Shown: piece by piece, positions 21,051 through 44,469 of the stretch
How positions within the stretch are numbered: position 1 is the stretch's first letter
How the letters are laid out: each line of letters begins with the position of its first letter
Assembly (NCBI RefSeq): GCF_037893015.1
Contig: NC_133663.1
Location: forward strand, 372,001-436,000
Reading direction: 5' to 3'
DNA: 64,000 bases
From: Macrotis lagotis
Taxonomy: Eukaryota > Chordata > Mammalia > Peramelemorphia > Peramelidae
Position numbers and translations under genes: made by a program
Notes under the pieces: generated by a model
What the model saw: the letters and a program-made list of their open reading frames with translations, nothing else
Told to the model about the DNA's origin: nothing
Databases searched by the model: none

Positions 21051-22400
21051 CGCATGTGATTGATAGAGAAGCCTGAGAAGACTTCTACGAGCTGATGCAG
21101 AGGTAAGAAGCCATTATATGAGTGAACCACAACCCTCTTTAAGTGGAAATCAAAAGTAAATGAAACAAAATAAGATCAAATGGGCCTCCCCTACTGCCAG
21201 ATGGGTCCCTTGGTGGAAGTGGGATGCTCATAGCAACCCTAAATTGTGTTTTCAGACTTTTTCAATGTACCTATCAACCATGCTTTGCGTTCTCTCTAAA
21301 AATGCTGAGAAGGGAGGGGACAGGAAACATGAGATACTACGGCAAGATAAACTTTAAAAGGGGGGGGGGGATGGCTCTCTGGGAAGAAAATGGAGGGATG
21401 TAAAAACAAAAAGGCAGCAATGAAAATTGGAGGAAAAAAAGGCAGGGGAGGTGGTCAGATCAATCCCACTGTGGTTCCCCAAAAGGGAGCTCTGGAGCTG
21501 GAGCCTCTGAAGCCAGTTAGTCTTACCATGTATTCGCCCAATCCCCTTCATCCATGCTAGTGATCTGAGAAATGCTCTAGGGCCTCAGAAGTGGGGTGTC
21601 CAAGACCAGGAAGTCACTGTCCCCAGAGCTAGACTAGAGCCCTGGTGTGGTCACTGTGGCTCATCTGCAAGCTCAGAACCCTGCAGCTTCTGCTAGGTTA
21701 GGGCAGGGCTCTCACAAACGATACAAGCATCTGCTACACTGAACTGTAACCTGAAACACTGGAAGAGGGTACTTGATGCTGGGTAACAGCCAAAGGCTGA
21801 GCAAGATGTCTGGAAAAGGGCAGGGGTGCTGTGTGTGCCTGTCACTGGGGAATGGCTGCTGCCTCCAAATATTCTAAAGGTCATCTTTATTAAAAGCATC
21901 CTAGTTCTAACAACTAGTGGAACATGGTGAGCATGAGAAAAAGTCAAGTCCAAAAGCTGCCAATCCCAGCCGTCTTACCAACGTCTAGCCTCAGTGACTG
22001 TGGCACACCTAGGCCAGGCTTGCTGGAAGGATCTAAGGATTGTGCCAGTATTAGAGCCTCAGAAAGGCAGTTTGTCACCATCACCACCATCACTGTCAGC
22101 CTGGGGATCACCAGCCCCACTATTAGCAATTAGAGAGGGGCAGACTGAGATGGGGAGGATACCCTCAAACTCCATGACTCTTGAAAGGAGGAGCTCGGAG
22201 CCAGGATCCCCACAGGGCCCCCTCTTCTCTCCTGCTCAGCTCTGACATGGCTCACTAGGGGCTATCTTGTCATCTCTGACAAGACCCCACCACATGCTGG
22301 CCATGCTGCTCATGCCTGTCCTGGTACAGACAGACAGAAGGATTATCATTTGGCAGTCTAGCCAAAAGGGCCAAGGGCATGCAGAGGCAGCATCTCCTTC
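21051..22400. other. Intergenic C1QBP-DHX33, little recognised
   Basis: Starts with further L1-tail-like scraps (about 21060-21330, GAGAAGCCTGAGAAGACTTC and GAGCTGATGCAGAGGTAAG). The rest up to the DHX33 poly(A) site shows no gene or repeat that I can name. Confidence 0.4.
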
Positions 22401-22422
22401 CTAAAAAATTTACAAAAGTAAA

Positions 22423-22428
22423 TTTATT
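22423..22428 (-). terminator. DHX33 poly(A) signal
   Basis: AATAAA on the minus strand (TTTATT on plus), 207 bp past the DHX33 stop codon. Confidence 0.65.
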
Positions 22429-22634
22429 GCATTTTCAATTAAAAACTGTATATGAATAAAAACCTGAACCAACCATGGCGGATTCCTACCCACCAGCCAG
22501 TGAGGAGCAGGGCTCCAACCTTCACTGCTTCTTTCAAAGCCACTATACAACAGTCATGGAGCTCCGCCTTTCCCCAGGCTACAGCCATAGGACCCCTCTT
22601 TCCATCCTGCCCATTTTGACCAAGGATGCGAGGC

Positions 22635-32003
<9,369 letters not shown>

Positions 32004-32480
32004 GGCGGGACGGCGGCGCGCTGGGGGCCGGGGGCCGAACTGCTCCTGCGCGCGGAGCCCGGGGAAGGCGGGGCGGCGGGCGCGGTGACGTCGGCGGAAG
32101 GAGGCCGCGGGGGCGGCTGGGAGTTGTAGTCCCGGCGGCTCGGGTTCCCCTCGGGGAGGGCTCTTTGCCCTCCCTTCCCCCCCCAGGGGCCTCTCGGGGT
32201 TCAAAGTCACTACCGCAAGCCAGCCCCGCCCCCCCCCCGCCGGGCCCCTCCCGGCTCTGCCGCTCGGGGGCGCCCCCTCCGGTCCAGATTCAGTTCCTCA
32301 AGGAGGCGGAACCCGCCGTCGATCAAGGCGCCTCCGCCAATCAGCTCCAGACTAAGCACGGGGGCGGGGCTTCACCCGCCCCTCCTCCCTGCGGCCCCGC
32401 CGGAGGGGAAACTGAGGCAGGCGGGGTGACTGCCGGGGCCACGGGCTCGGCCCCCGGGCCGCGCTCTGCCCGCGAGTGGT

Positions 32481-33840
32481 TCCTGATCCGGGTCACACAC
32501 CCGAATGTCAGGTCAGGAGCGGGCCCTGGATTCGGGAGGACCCGAGTTCGAATCCGCCCTTAGCCCCTGGCCAATGGGGCCCGCGCTGTCCAGCGCCCCT
32601 AGCTCCGGCTTCTTTTACAGATAAGGAGATTGAGGTAGGATCAGAACTCAGTCTTCCTCACTCCCGGCCTGGCGCCACCAAGCCAGCCAGGGTGGCCGTT
32701 GATTCGGTGCTGGACATGGGGGGCCACTGCAGGTTCCAGGGGTTTTCCTTTCATTTTTTATAGAAAGGAACAAGAGGATCCGACCTCCACCTTAGGAAGC
32801 CGTGCCCAGGCCTCACCGAGGACCCGGGCATCCCGTTAATCCACAAGCAGGCATCGGCAGGTGGTATCGGAATAGAGAAAGTGCTGGGCCTGAGTTCAAA
32901 TCTTGCCTCAGACACTCAAGAAACTTGACCTTCATTTCCCTCGGTCTTCTCAGTTGTAAAGTGGCATCCTCAGAGCCCACCCCCCGAGGTCGTCTGGAGA
33001 ACTGAATGAAGAACAGACGGGGGAAGCTGCCCCCGGTGGACACAACCTCTTCCAGTGATCACCATCACAAGCGAGAATGCACCCACCCGAACCAGAGGAG
33101 GGCCATCCTCCACTGGAGCTAGTCTCGAGTGCTCCTCTTGCCACACCAACATCCCCTTCCCCTTCTCCAGAAGCCTGCCTGCTCAGGACCCACGCCAGGG
33201 CCGAGATGCCACCTTCAGTCTGGCGGCCTCGGCTTCCTGCCCTGCCCCTCTCTGACCTCTGCCTTTGGGCCCCACTTCTCCCTCTCACTTTCTTTCCATC
33301 CCGGGCTCCTGAGACCCAGGTCTGTCCTCCTCCTATACCCCCTTCAGCGTGGGGAGCCTTAACGTCTTCCCCCAGTCCCCTGCCTCACCTGGTGACCTCG
33401 TCCATCAGCCCTCTACTTGCCAGGGAACCCTGACCTCCCAAACCTCCTGGCTTCTCACTGGCTAAAGGGAAGCTCCTTGAAGACAGAGGTCACCTTCCTT
33501 CTTATATTGTCTCCCTAACTTAGCACTGACTAGTGTTTCCTAAAGGCTTGTTGCATCAAAGGGAGTGTGCTGAGAGAGGAAGGATATAAACAGTTCATGA
33601 AATGATTGTGCTATACACAATACTTTAGCTCATAATTGCATGTCCATAGAGGGCGTCATATAAATTGATTGTGATTTGATATTATTCATGATTACTGAAA
33701 AGTGTATTCCTAATGGGACAAAAGGAGGAAGTATAGGTGGATGGTGACTATGAGGTAATTTTGCTTATCAATCAATCAGCCCTTGAGAAAGGTATTTCTA
33801 TCAGGAACAGGTAAAAGTATATTTTGGCAGAAGGGCTGTA
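32481..33840 (+). other. Intergenic: SINE scraps and an L2 tail
   Basis: 32525-32560 (GGAGGACCCGAGTTCGAATC) and 32845-32990 (GTGCTGGGCCTGAGTTCAAA ... CTTCTCAGTTGTAAAGTGG) are SINE fragments. About 33230-33560 (GGAAGCTCCTTGAAGACAGA, then TAGCACTGACTAGTG) is an L2 3' end in sense. Confidence 0.55.
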
Positions 33841-33849
33841 GGTACAAGA

Positions 33850-36800
33850 CAGGGTTAAAATAATAAAGATATGAAAAGAAGGACTACCCTAGGAGAAGAC
33901 TAGGCATTATAGGATAAGCAACACCACATGAAGAAGCAAAAAGACCAGTTATAGTAAACGGAAAGGAGAGAGGATGTGAACACTGACTAAATCCTACTTT
34001 CAACAGATTTGACCTAAAGAGGGAATGACATGCATTCCCAATTCAGTTTAAAAATCTATTCTACCCTACCTTTAACTTTTCTTCGATTTTAATTTTAACT
34101 TTACTTTTGTCTTCTCTTTTATTGGTCTGGGGCTGGGGGAAGGAAAGTAAGGGGAAGAAAGGACTGATAAAAGGGAAGGCAAGGGCAGCTAGTGGTGCAG
34201 TGGATAGAGCACTGGCCCAGGATTGAGAAGGACCTGAGTTAGAATTTGGCCTCAGACACTTAATAATTCCTAGCTGTGTGACCTTGGGTAAGTCACTTAA
34301 CTTCATTGCCTTGAAAAAAATTAAAAAGTGAAAAAACACCCAATAAAAGAGAAGGCAAAAATAAAAGTAAAGTTAAAGTTAAAAATCAAAAAGAAAAGTT
34401 AAAGGGAAAGGGAGGAAATTGTTGGTGAGGAGGAATGAGGGGAAAGGAAAGAAAAATATAAACAAGGAAAAAGCATGGCAGGAAATACAGACTTAGTAAT
34501 CCTAACTGTAAATGTGGATGAGATGAACACTTTCATAAAACAGAAGGGGATATCAGAATGAATTAAAAACCAGAATCCTACAATATGTTTACAAGGAACA
34601 CATTTAAAGCAGAGAGATACACACAGGGTAAAGGTAAAAGTCCAGAACAAAATATATTATACTTCAGTGGATGTAAAAAAGACCAGGTTAGCAATCCTGA
34701 ACTCAGCAAAAACAAACATCCCATTAAAAGGGATAAGAAAGAAAACTATATCTTCTTAAAAGGCACCATAGGCAATGAAGTTCTATCATTATTAAACATA
34801 TGCACCTAGTGGTATAGTGACCACATTCTTAGAGGAGAAGCTGAATGAATTACAAGGAGACAGCAAAATTATAACAGTGGGGAATCTCAGATACCCTCTC
34901 TCAGAACTAGATAAATCTAACCACAAAATAAGAGGTGAAGAGGGCGAATAAAATCTTAGAAAGCTTATCTATGATAGCTCTCTAGAGAAAACTGAATTGG
35001 GATAGATAAGAAGATACTTTTTTCTCTTTGCAGTATATAGCACCAAAATTGATCATGTATTAGGGCATAAAAATCTTATAATCAAATGCAGAAAGGCAGA
35101 AATAATAAATGCATACTTTTCAGATCATAATGCAGTAAAAATTACATGTAATAAAGGTCCATGGAAAGATAAATTATAATCTAATCTAATTTAAATAATT
35201 GTAATTTAAAGAATGAATAGATCAAAGAACAAACTATAGAAATAATCAACCATTTCATCCAAGATGATGAGATATACCAAAATTTATGGTATGCAGCCAA
35301 AGCAGGTTTTAGGGGAAATTTTATATCTCTAGGTGCTTATATGAATAAAATAGAGAAAGAGGAGATCAATGAATTGTACATGCAATTTAAAAAGCTAGAA
35401 AAAGAACAAAATCCCCAATTAAATACCAAGTTAAAAATTAATAAAATGAAAAATAAAACCATTGCATTAATTGAATAATAAATATTATTCAAATAAATTG
35501 AATAATAAATATTATAAATAAAATTGAATAAATAAAACTAATACAAGTTGGTTTTATAAAAAAATTAAATAGATAAACCTTTAGTTTGATTTAAAAAAAA
35601 AAGAAAACCAAATTACCAGTTTCAAAAATGAAGAGTGTGAAATCACCACCAATGAGAAAATTAAAGTGATAATTCGGAGCTATTTTCCCCAATTGTATGC
35701 CAATAAATTTGACAATCTAAATGAAATGGATGAAAATTTACAAAAATATAAACTATCCAGATTAACAGAAGAGGAAATAAAATATTTAAATAACTCCATT
35801 TCAGAAAAAGAAATTGAAGGAACCATCAATAAACTCCTTAAGGAAAAAATCTCCAGGCCCAGATGGATTTATAAGTGAATTCTACCAAACATTTAAGGAG
35901 TAATTCCAATTTTATATAAATTATTTTTAAAAATAGGAGTTCTGCCAAATTTCTTTTGTGACATCAATGTGATACTGATACCTAAACCAGAAGAGTCAAA
36001 ACAGACAAATTATAGGTAAACCTCTCTTATGAACATTAATGTAAAAATTTTGAATAAAATTTTAGCAAAGAGATTATAACAAATTATTATTAGGATAATA
36101 CACCACAATCAGGTTAAGATTTATACCAGGTAACAATCAATATAATTGACCATATCAATAATAAAACTAACAGAAATCATGATTATCTCAATAGATACTG
36201 GAAAAGCCTTTGACAAAATACAACACCTATTCTTCCTTAGAATGATAGACAAGATCTATCTAAAACCATCAACAAGTATTATATGTGAAGGGGATAAACT
36301 AAACTAGGAACATTTCCAATAAGATAGGGGTGAAATAAGGATGTCCATTATCATCACTACTATTCAACATAGTATTACAAATGTTAGCTTTATTATTAAG
36401 AAAAGAAAAAGAAATTGAAAGATTCAGAATTGGCAATGAGGAAGCAAAATTTTCACTTTTTGTAGATGATATGATGGTATACTTGACCCTAGAAAATCAA
36501 CTAAAAAAAACACTTGAAACAATTAAAACTTTAGCAAAGTAGCAAGATATTAACTCCACATAAATCATCATTTCTATATAAACAGTAAAGCCCAAGAGCA
36601 AGAGATAGAGAAATTTCATTGAAAGTAATTATAGGCAACATAAAATACTTGGAATCTACCTCCCAAGACAAACCCAGAAACTATATGAACACAATTACAA
36701 GATACTTTTCACACAAAATCAGATCTAAGCAATTGGAACAATGTCATTTGCTCATGGTTAGGTCAAGCTAATGTAATAAAAATGACAACTGTACCCCAAA

Positions 36801-38275
36801 TTGAATTACTTTTTCAGTGCCATATCAATGAAACTACCAAAACACTATTTTATGGAGCTAGAAAAAAATAGTAACAAAATTCATCTAGAGCAATAAAAAG
36901 TCAAGATTATCAAGGGAATTGAAAAAAATGCAAAGGAAGGTGACTTAGCAGTAACAGAACCAAAACAATATTATAAAGTGGAAGTCATATAAACTGCCTG
37001 ATATTAGTTAAGAAATGGAATAATGGACCAGTGAATTGGAGAAGGTACAAAAGAATCAGTAGTCAATGACTAGAGTAATTTATTGTTTGACAAATCCAAA
37101 GACATCAACCTCTGGGATAAGAACTCTCTGTTGCACAAAAACTGCTGGGAAAACTGGAAGATAATATGGCAAAAACTAGGCCTGGACTCACATCTCACAC
37201 TCGATATCATAATAAGGTACTCAAGCACAGGGTACAGGGTACAAGATTTAGACATAATTAGACATAGACCAATTAAGAGAACAAGAAATCTGTCAGATCT
37301 ATGTTGAAAGAAATTCATGATGAAGTAGAGAACATTATAAATTGTAAAATGGATGATTTGTGCTATTTTAAATTAAAAATTTTTTGCACTAGTAAAACCA
37401 ATGCAACCAAGATTAGAAGGAAAACAAAAAGCTGGGAAATAATTTTCATTCAGTGTGTCTGATAAAGGACATTTCTGAAATACATAGAGAACTGAATCAA
37501 ATTTATGAGATTACAAGTCATTGATCAATGTTGGAGAGGATGTGGGAAAATTGGGACATTAATGTGCTCTTGGTGGAATTGTGAACTCATCCAATCATTC
37601 TAGAGAGGAATCTGGAACTATACCCAAAGAACAATAAAACTGATCATACCCTTTGATCTAGCAATACCAATATTAGGCCTATAAACCAGAAGAAATAATT
37701 TTAAAAATGGGAAAAGTCCTACATGTTCCAAAATATTTATAGCACCTCTTTTCGTAGTGGCAAAAAACTTGAAATTGAGGGGATGTCCATCAACTGGAGA
37801 TTGGTTGAACAAGTGGTATATGAATGTGATGATATTTTTCTATAAGAGATCATGAAGAAATCCGACCAGACTTTAGAGAAGCATGGAAAGAATTACATGA
37901 ACTGATGCTGAAGGGAGCAGAACCATTGTCAACATTAACAACATTGTGAGTTGATCTGCTTTGATGGATGCAGCTCCCTCAGTGGTTCAGAGACCAAGGA
38001 CAACCCTGGGAGACCTGTTATGGTCAATGCCATCCACATCCAGAGGAAAAAGCCAGGGAGTCTGAATGCAAACTGTGTTCACTTTTTAAAAACTTTATTA
38101 TGTTTTTCCTTCCTTTCTCATGGTTTTTTCCTTTCTCCTTCATTCTAACTCCTCTTTCACAGCATGACTATTATGTATATATATTAAACTGGAATGTTTA
38201 TGTACAACTTTTACCAGACTTTGCTGCCACGGGATTGGAAATATAAAACAAAATTTCAATTAGGAAAAAAAGGCT
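33850..38275 (+). mobile_element. Long degenerate L1, sense
   Basis: About 4.4 kb. Endonuclease end: frame reading AYFSDHNAVKIT near 35115. Reverse transcriptase: ...[11 protein letters not shown] near 36450 (the catalytic box is FVDD, as in many L1s). 3' end with CTTGAAATTGAGGGGATGTC (37769) and GAACTGATGCTGAAGGGAGC (37900). Many stops and frameshifts make it dead. AT-rich relative to the surrounding DNA. A SINE interrupts it at 34183-34344. Confidence 0.85.
34183..34344 (+). mobile_element. Marsupial tRNA-like SINE inside the L1
   Basis: Begins GGGCAGCTAGTGGTGCAGTG. Flanked by AAAAGGGAAGGCAA (34169-34182) and AAAAGAGAAGGCAA (34345-34358), a 14-bp duplication with one change. Confidence 0.9.
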
Positions 38276-39560
38276 TGTTGATTCGTTGACAATTGCTGTG
38301 AAACTTATAAAGATCTAGCTCACAAATAAAACTCGTGTGTTTTGTATAGTTAGTTAAGGAATAAGCATTCCAAGTATAAGAAATACAATGGCAGCCCAAT
38401 ACCCAGGAGCCATTTCATAAACTCCACAATTTAAACCAGTTTTACTGGATCCAGGTGCTGCAGTATGGATAAACTTCCACACTGCTTTTGACCTTTTCCT
38501 TGGTTTCTCCTTACTTAGAATTGGGCTGACTGCTCAATGGTCACCTGGAGGCTGATAGGACCTCTGTCCAGGGCACTTCTGGGGAGAAGACACTTCTAGC
38601 TTGACCTTCAGCATTTTCCCTGTGACATTTTTGCCATTTTTTAAATTGGGTCTTCTTGTGTATGTGCTTTGAGATCATGGGTTCTAAGGGGCTCTTGTGA
38701 CAAGTAGAGAGTGCAGGGAAGGGGTTTCCTGCCCCTCACCCATGTCTCTTTGTGATTCCTGCCTTTTATAATGTGAATGGTGTTCAGATGGGCTTATTTC
38801 AGCACCTCCTTCTGAGGCAACCTTCCCAAATGGTTCTCCCAGGTGAGGTGAACCTTGCAGGATGGGCTGATTGTGCTCATAGGTTCAAAGGCATACCAAG
38901 TATCCAGACTTAAAACTTCTAAAAGTAAAGAAAGCCTAACACTAACAAAAAGCCCCCACCCATGAGCTTAGAATAGTCAGCTAGTGGAGACAATTAGGTC
39001 AAAACAAAGGCATTTACTAACACAACATAGTAAAAGTTGACACAAAAGGCAAATATAATGACATGGGGGAGCACATGAGGCCTGTGCAACTCACTTCATT
39101 GATCTCACAAGGCTCTAAAAACCCTTTTCTTCTGGCTGGGATGGTGTCAAAGCTACTTCTTAGTCCAGAGATGACAGGGGCCACTGGCTTCCTACTACTG
39201 GCCATGTTGGTAAATGAAATGTTTCCTATTGGGTAAACCATTCCCCTGTAAGATGTGGCAGCTAAGGTAAGACAAACTATTCCCACACGCTTGTCCTTTG
39301 GTAGAGGAGCAGGGATCATATCGGATCGGGGAGGGTGGGGGGAGAAGAGATGTTCCCTAATGCAAATTCTCTCTAAGGCTGGGAGGATTAGTTTTTAAAG
39401 GCCAGCAGGAGTGGTCCTTCTAATTCATCATTTATACAGAGGGAGCAGGGTGAAGATCCTGTGAAATCTTTTGGCTACCACCATTTACTTCTTCACCTTT
39501 TGGGAGATAAAGTTCTCTTTATGGCTAGTTATTGGATTATCTGTTTTTGGAAGAGAGCAT
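38276..39560. other. Intergenic, unassigned
   Basis: No gene recognised. The stretch 38930-39330 may be part of an old interspersed element but lacks diagnostic motifs that I can read. Confidence 0.3.
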
Positions 39561-39935
39561 GTACCCCAGCAGACTGGCTAGAGCTCCTTAAGCTCCAGGG
39601 GCTCCTATTGCCTAACCTTTTAAACTCTCCTCCCTTTCCAGTCTTCTTGCACCTTCCTCTTCCTCATATATTCTTCCATCTGGTAACCTTGGCCACTGCC
39701 TGCTCCATAAACTCAAGCCTTGTCCCAGCCTGGAATGTTCTTCCTCCTCTTCCTTGATGACTCCTGATTTCTTCCTTTAAGTTGCCACTACAATCCCATC
39801 TTCCACAGGTAGCCTTCCCTCCTTTCATTATTTCCTATTGATCCTGTGTGTTCATCCTTGTTGGCTTGCTTTCTCCACCATTAGAATGTCAACTCCTTGA
39901 GGGTAGGGATTGGTGATTTTGAACCAATCACTCCC
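39561..39935 (+). mobile_element. L2 3'-end, sense
   Basis: CTGGAATGTTCTTCCTCCTC, then CTTTAAGTTGCCACTACAAT, then AATGTCAACTCCTTGAGGGT: the classical order of the L2 tail. Confidence 0.7.
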
Positions 39936-42900
39936 CTCTCGTGCCTCTGTACTTGAATTCTGATATTCACAAAAATCTTCCATTGATTTGGTGTATACTC
40001 TGATGACAAAGTTGCTTCCATTTCCACTTTATTACTCTTCACCCAAAAGGCCTCTAACAGGCCTCCCTGCTCGGGTTCCTGGCTTTTCTCACTTGAGTAA
40101 ACCTTTCTAATATACAATAAGAAGGTCTTCTCCCCTGCCCCCACAGGCTCTTTGCCACCATTTTTAATTACTAGATAGAATCTTATTCCAATCCCGTGAT
40201 ACATACCTGCCCCCTGTGTTAGGGCCATGGTAAGGGCATTGACTTTGGGGACCTGTACAATCCTATTAAAACAATTCTTCTCTGGGCACTGGCACTAGTC
40301 TCCATGTGACCTCTATTGGGGGGGGTGCCCTTGCCCAGATTTTCAGCTCATAGCCCTTGTGGTTAGACTTGAATGATGCAAGACAAACGTTCTTACCAGG
40401 CTTTGTTAGGTGCATTCCATCCCTGGTTAGCGCCTGTCATTGCTATAGTTCTAAGCCATGGTTCTCAGATACCATCTTTTTAACTTGCTGTTCATTCCCA
40501 AGCTGCAGAGAGGCCACAGAGAAGGAGGGCTGAAACCATCAGGTTCAGCTGCTAAGAGCTCCCTGGTGACCAGACACCATTTCCAGCCAAGTAATGGGTT
40601 TAAGCCTTAAGGGTTTAATGTGGGAGTGGGCAATGAGACAGAGAAGACATTGTCATCCATCACTTCCATTAAGTATGGGGGGGGGGATGGTCGAGACACA
40701 AGTTACACGGATTTGAAAGCCAGTCAGAAAGGTTAATAGGAAAGGGAGTTCTTGGGGAAGCCAAGAAGGGAGAGGCTGGCCTGGGTATGTACAGAATATG
40801 GGCAATTGAAGCCCCTGGGAACTGACCTCTATTTTGTCAATAAGGCACTACTTTCAGTAGTTGTTGGTGATGTTGGATGTTGTTGGTGACAGTGGAGGTA
40901 TGGAAGAGAAGAAAAGGGGCAATCAGGGAAGAATGAAAGCTTTGCCACGCAGCCCTAGGGGTCCAGATGAGACTAGCTGGCACAATGGCATGCTTTGCTC
41001 TGGTGGGTCATGAAGGGCCAGAGGCAGCAGCTGGCTGAGCCAACAAGTCAGCAAAGACAGCATCTTATTGAAGGTCAAGACTGTGAAGAGAAGAAGCAAA
41101 GCCACAACAGGGGTGTGAACTGGGAGAACAGGGAAGGATATGGAAGGGTGGAGAAAAGAGGCAATGGCAGAGCAGCAAGGACAAGAGAGGGAGATACCAT
41201 GAAGACAGAACATCTACAAGTGATAGTGGGCTCTAAGGGGATGACCTCACCTTGCCCAGACATGGCTGAGCTGGTACTGAAGAGGCTGACCAAGGAAAGA
41301 TGCCCACAAAGAGGAGGGAAGGGTCTGGCTTTGCAAGAAAGACTGAAGATCCTGGCAGCATGTTTCAGAGGATGGAGAAGCAGAGAAATCCAGAACAAAC
41401 AGAGCTAAGAACTCTGCTTAGAAGCTCCATCCCTAGGCCTGCATCTGCAGGGGGGGCAACTAGTCAGTTGACTTCTTGAGAGGTAGGAATCACTTCAAAT
41501 CACCTTTGGAACCCCAATTTTGGAATTTCATGCTTGCTAAAGAATTGACTTTAGGAGGGTGGATGAAGGCGAGATGACTTGTGCACAAGGAAGAGCATAA
41601 AAGGAAGGCCATGTGAGAAGGGAGGGTGCACATATGCAGAAGAGCTCATGGAGCAGGTTCACGTCTGGAGGTCTTGCACAGGCAGCTGATGGGATGAGCA
41701 GTGTCCAATGACCTGAGTATTAGCAGGTATGTTGGGATTCAAGGCAGGGAAGAAAGAGCTTTCCCATGGGGGTCCTGGGGCTCGCACTTTAGGTCTGTAG
41801 TGGGAGGGCTCCTCCAAATAAGCCAAATCCAGCTATATGAAACTATAGCAGGGAGGGGGGAGGATCAGATAGCAGCAATTTCTTACAGGAAGGCCTTGGG
41901 CCTGTGACTCCAAATGCCAGCTGGTGGCAGACAGGAAAATAATCCTAATATTACTGTGCCTCCTGGGCCTCCATCCCAAAGAAGAGTTGATGTGGTCTCT
42001 AGAGCACCCTGGGAGAGAGTTCAGCAAAGAGAAGAGAAGGCTGGACCCCGGACCAAATTTCACATCTTCTCATCTGACCATTGCACAGAGAGTGCTCTTG
42101 AAGCACTGTTTCAGTCTGTTATTGCTGTGTGTCTTCCACTTAGCACTTTCCTCTAGGGTATCCCGGCAGGCCCCCAGCAAGGAATCGTCTGGCACAGAAT
42201 AGACCTTGGTCCTGTGCAGCTCCTGCTGCTTCTGTCCTAAGAGTCATGGGTGAGCTCACTGGGATATCCTGGTCCAGTGAACAAAGCCCTAGGGGAACTA
42301 GATCTTATCCATCTGGACATTTCCCACCTTACACAAAACAGGAGAAAGCTGGGAGGGAACGGAACGCTATAAGGCAAAGTGTTGGAATCTAAAAGGGAAG
42401 GTGAACTGGGAAGTGGGGTAGAGTCCAGCTCTGCTTCCTGTAGGACCATGGGCTTCAAAGCTGAGCCAAGTAAGGGAAAGGAGAGGAGAATGTGGGAGTG
42501 GGAGGGAAAGGGGCCGAGTCAAGGGGGGGCTAGGGCAGCCTCTTCAAAAGCCCCTCAGCAGTTGAGGCACCTGTCAGTTAATAGCATTTATGAATTAAGA
42601 ATCTCCCATGTGCTGGGAAAATAGAGGACAAACAACCACCCAAACAGATCCTCCCTCCAAGGAGCTCGTGGTCTGATGGGAGAGAGAATAGGAAAGTACT
42701 AACACTAATGAGGAAGGAGAGGGTTCAGGCAGGGAAGACAGGTTGAACTTCCAGAGAGAAGAGACCCCAACATGTAGAGAGTGGTCCCTCAAAGAAGGGT
42801 GTTCAATAGGCTTCGTCTAGAAGCTGGGAGACTTGTCTCTTGCTCCGTGGCCAGTCCCCCCTCACTCTCACCAGCACAGCCATGAAGATTCCTCTTTGGG

Positions 42901-44460
42901 CACTCTGAGGCCCTTAGGCCAGGCTCTTGGAGAGAGGGGGCCATTTCTCAAAGCCAACAGCCCATGTTGGGGACTGAAGGTATAGCTCTTCCACTTCACG
43001 TTTTACCTTAAGGCAAGAGAACGGTCCCCAGGGCTGAGGGTCTGGGCAGAGGCATTCCTGGCCATGATTCCATTCTTGGAATATGGGGGGGGAGGGGAGT
43101 CTTCATTTCAGGGGCATTTGATTTTCTCCTATCATGATACTCCAGTTAAGTCTCTGCAAAAAGTCCCCCAGGAAGTGAACTACACCCCAAATTATATAAA
43201 AGAGAATATAAAAAAGCCAAACCTTAAATGCCTGAATTTTCCAAGGGCTTAAAATGTTTGTGAGAATCATCTTCACACTGACACCCAGATACAACCAGAT
43301 ACATACATACACAGACATACAAGATACATGAAGGACTCTCTCCAGCTGTGCTCCACAGCTCCCACACCTGCTGATATCTACTTCTGGACAACTTACACTC
43401 CTGAAGCTGTGGACTGTGACCAGTCCTCTATCTGCTAGTCACTGTCTCTCTCCCATAGGTTGTCTTCTCCCCCCACCCCCCATAGGTCCTCTTGAAAGAG
43501 AGGAAGGAAACTTTCCAATGACCTTCATTAAAAATTCACAGAAGGTAGACAGTGGGGACCCCTCTAGTCCCCAAAGGCATCCCCACCCCCACCATCCAAC
43601 CCTGAGGAAAACTACTGAGGCAAAGGCCTGTTGTCTAGATACACAAATACGGTGAACTAGACAACCTAGGAACCAGGGCACCTCCCTTCTTCGGTTTCAA
43701 GGACAGGGGGTACCCAGGGACCTTTACTCAGAATCATTTTTAAATGCATAAAATACCCTATGTATTAATTATGTTGAGATACAATTATCAATGCAAGTTC
43801 ATTTTACGGACCAGGACAAGAATGAAAAGGGCAAGAAAGTCCATGGGAAACAGATGGTCCTTGAATAACCCCAGACAACTTGAAACCAGGCCCGTATTTC
43901 AAATGGGAACATTTTTTGTGTCATGCTTCATTTTTGAGTCTAGAAGACGCTGATGCTGGGAATCATAAGGCACTCAGAAGATGGGGAGTCGTAGAGGACT
44001 GGGGTCTAGGGCCCCTCAGGTTACACAGAGGATAGCAGATCTGGGGCATCCCATTCTGGGGCACCCAGAGAGAGGCCCATGGAGGAGAGGAGTTGGCCAC
44101 AGCTCACGATGAAAGCCGGTGATTTAGAAAACAATCTGTGTCTGCTCTGCCAGGTGTTATATTCCAGGGGTGAGAATCAGGAGAGGGGAGCGACAAGCTC
44201 ACACAGAAGGAAGCACAAGCTACATTCAAACGAAATACAATGATTCCAGGGTCTTGAGAGGACTCAGCCAGAGGAAGTAGGAGTGGCTTCAGGTAGGAGA
44301 GTCTTGACCTGAAGCCAAGGTTCCATGTGGCAGAGGCCAGAAGGGAAGGGAGAGCTTGTGGGGAGAAAGGGAGTGGGTGGGGCCGGGGAAGCGGAGGTGA
44401 TGCGCCTGGCTGGGAATATCAGGTACAGGTGCCCTGAGAAGATAGTCAGACTGTGAAGGG
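39936..44460. other. Intergenic, largely unassigned
   Basis: A 115-codon minus-strand open frame (39881-40228) overlaps the L2 tail and is unrecognised. At 42575-42710, GAATCTCCCATGTGCTGGGA ... CTCCAAGGAGCTCGTGGTCT looks like an old mammalian tail repeat. Otherwise nothing nameable. Confidence 0.35.
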
Positions 44461-44469
44461 TTGAGCTAT

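Noticed and set aside
35666-35878. 70-codon plus frame with coiled-coil look as a small gene
   Set aside because: It is L1 ORF2 sequence ([22 protein letters not shown]-like text) within a dead L1.
40610-40700. Possible tRNA or retroviral primer site
   Set aside because: Only a short GGGTTTAAGCCTTAAG-type stretch; no cloverleaf or flanking LTR could be traced.
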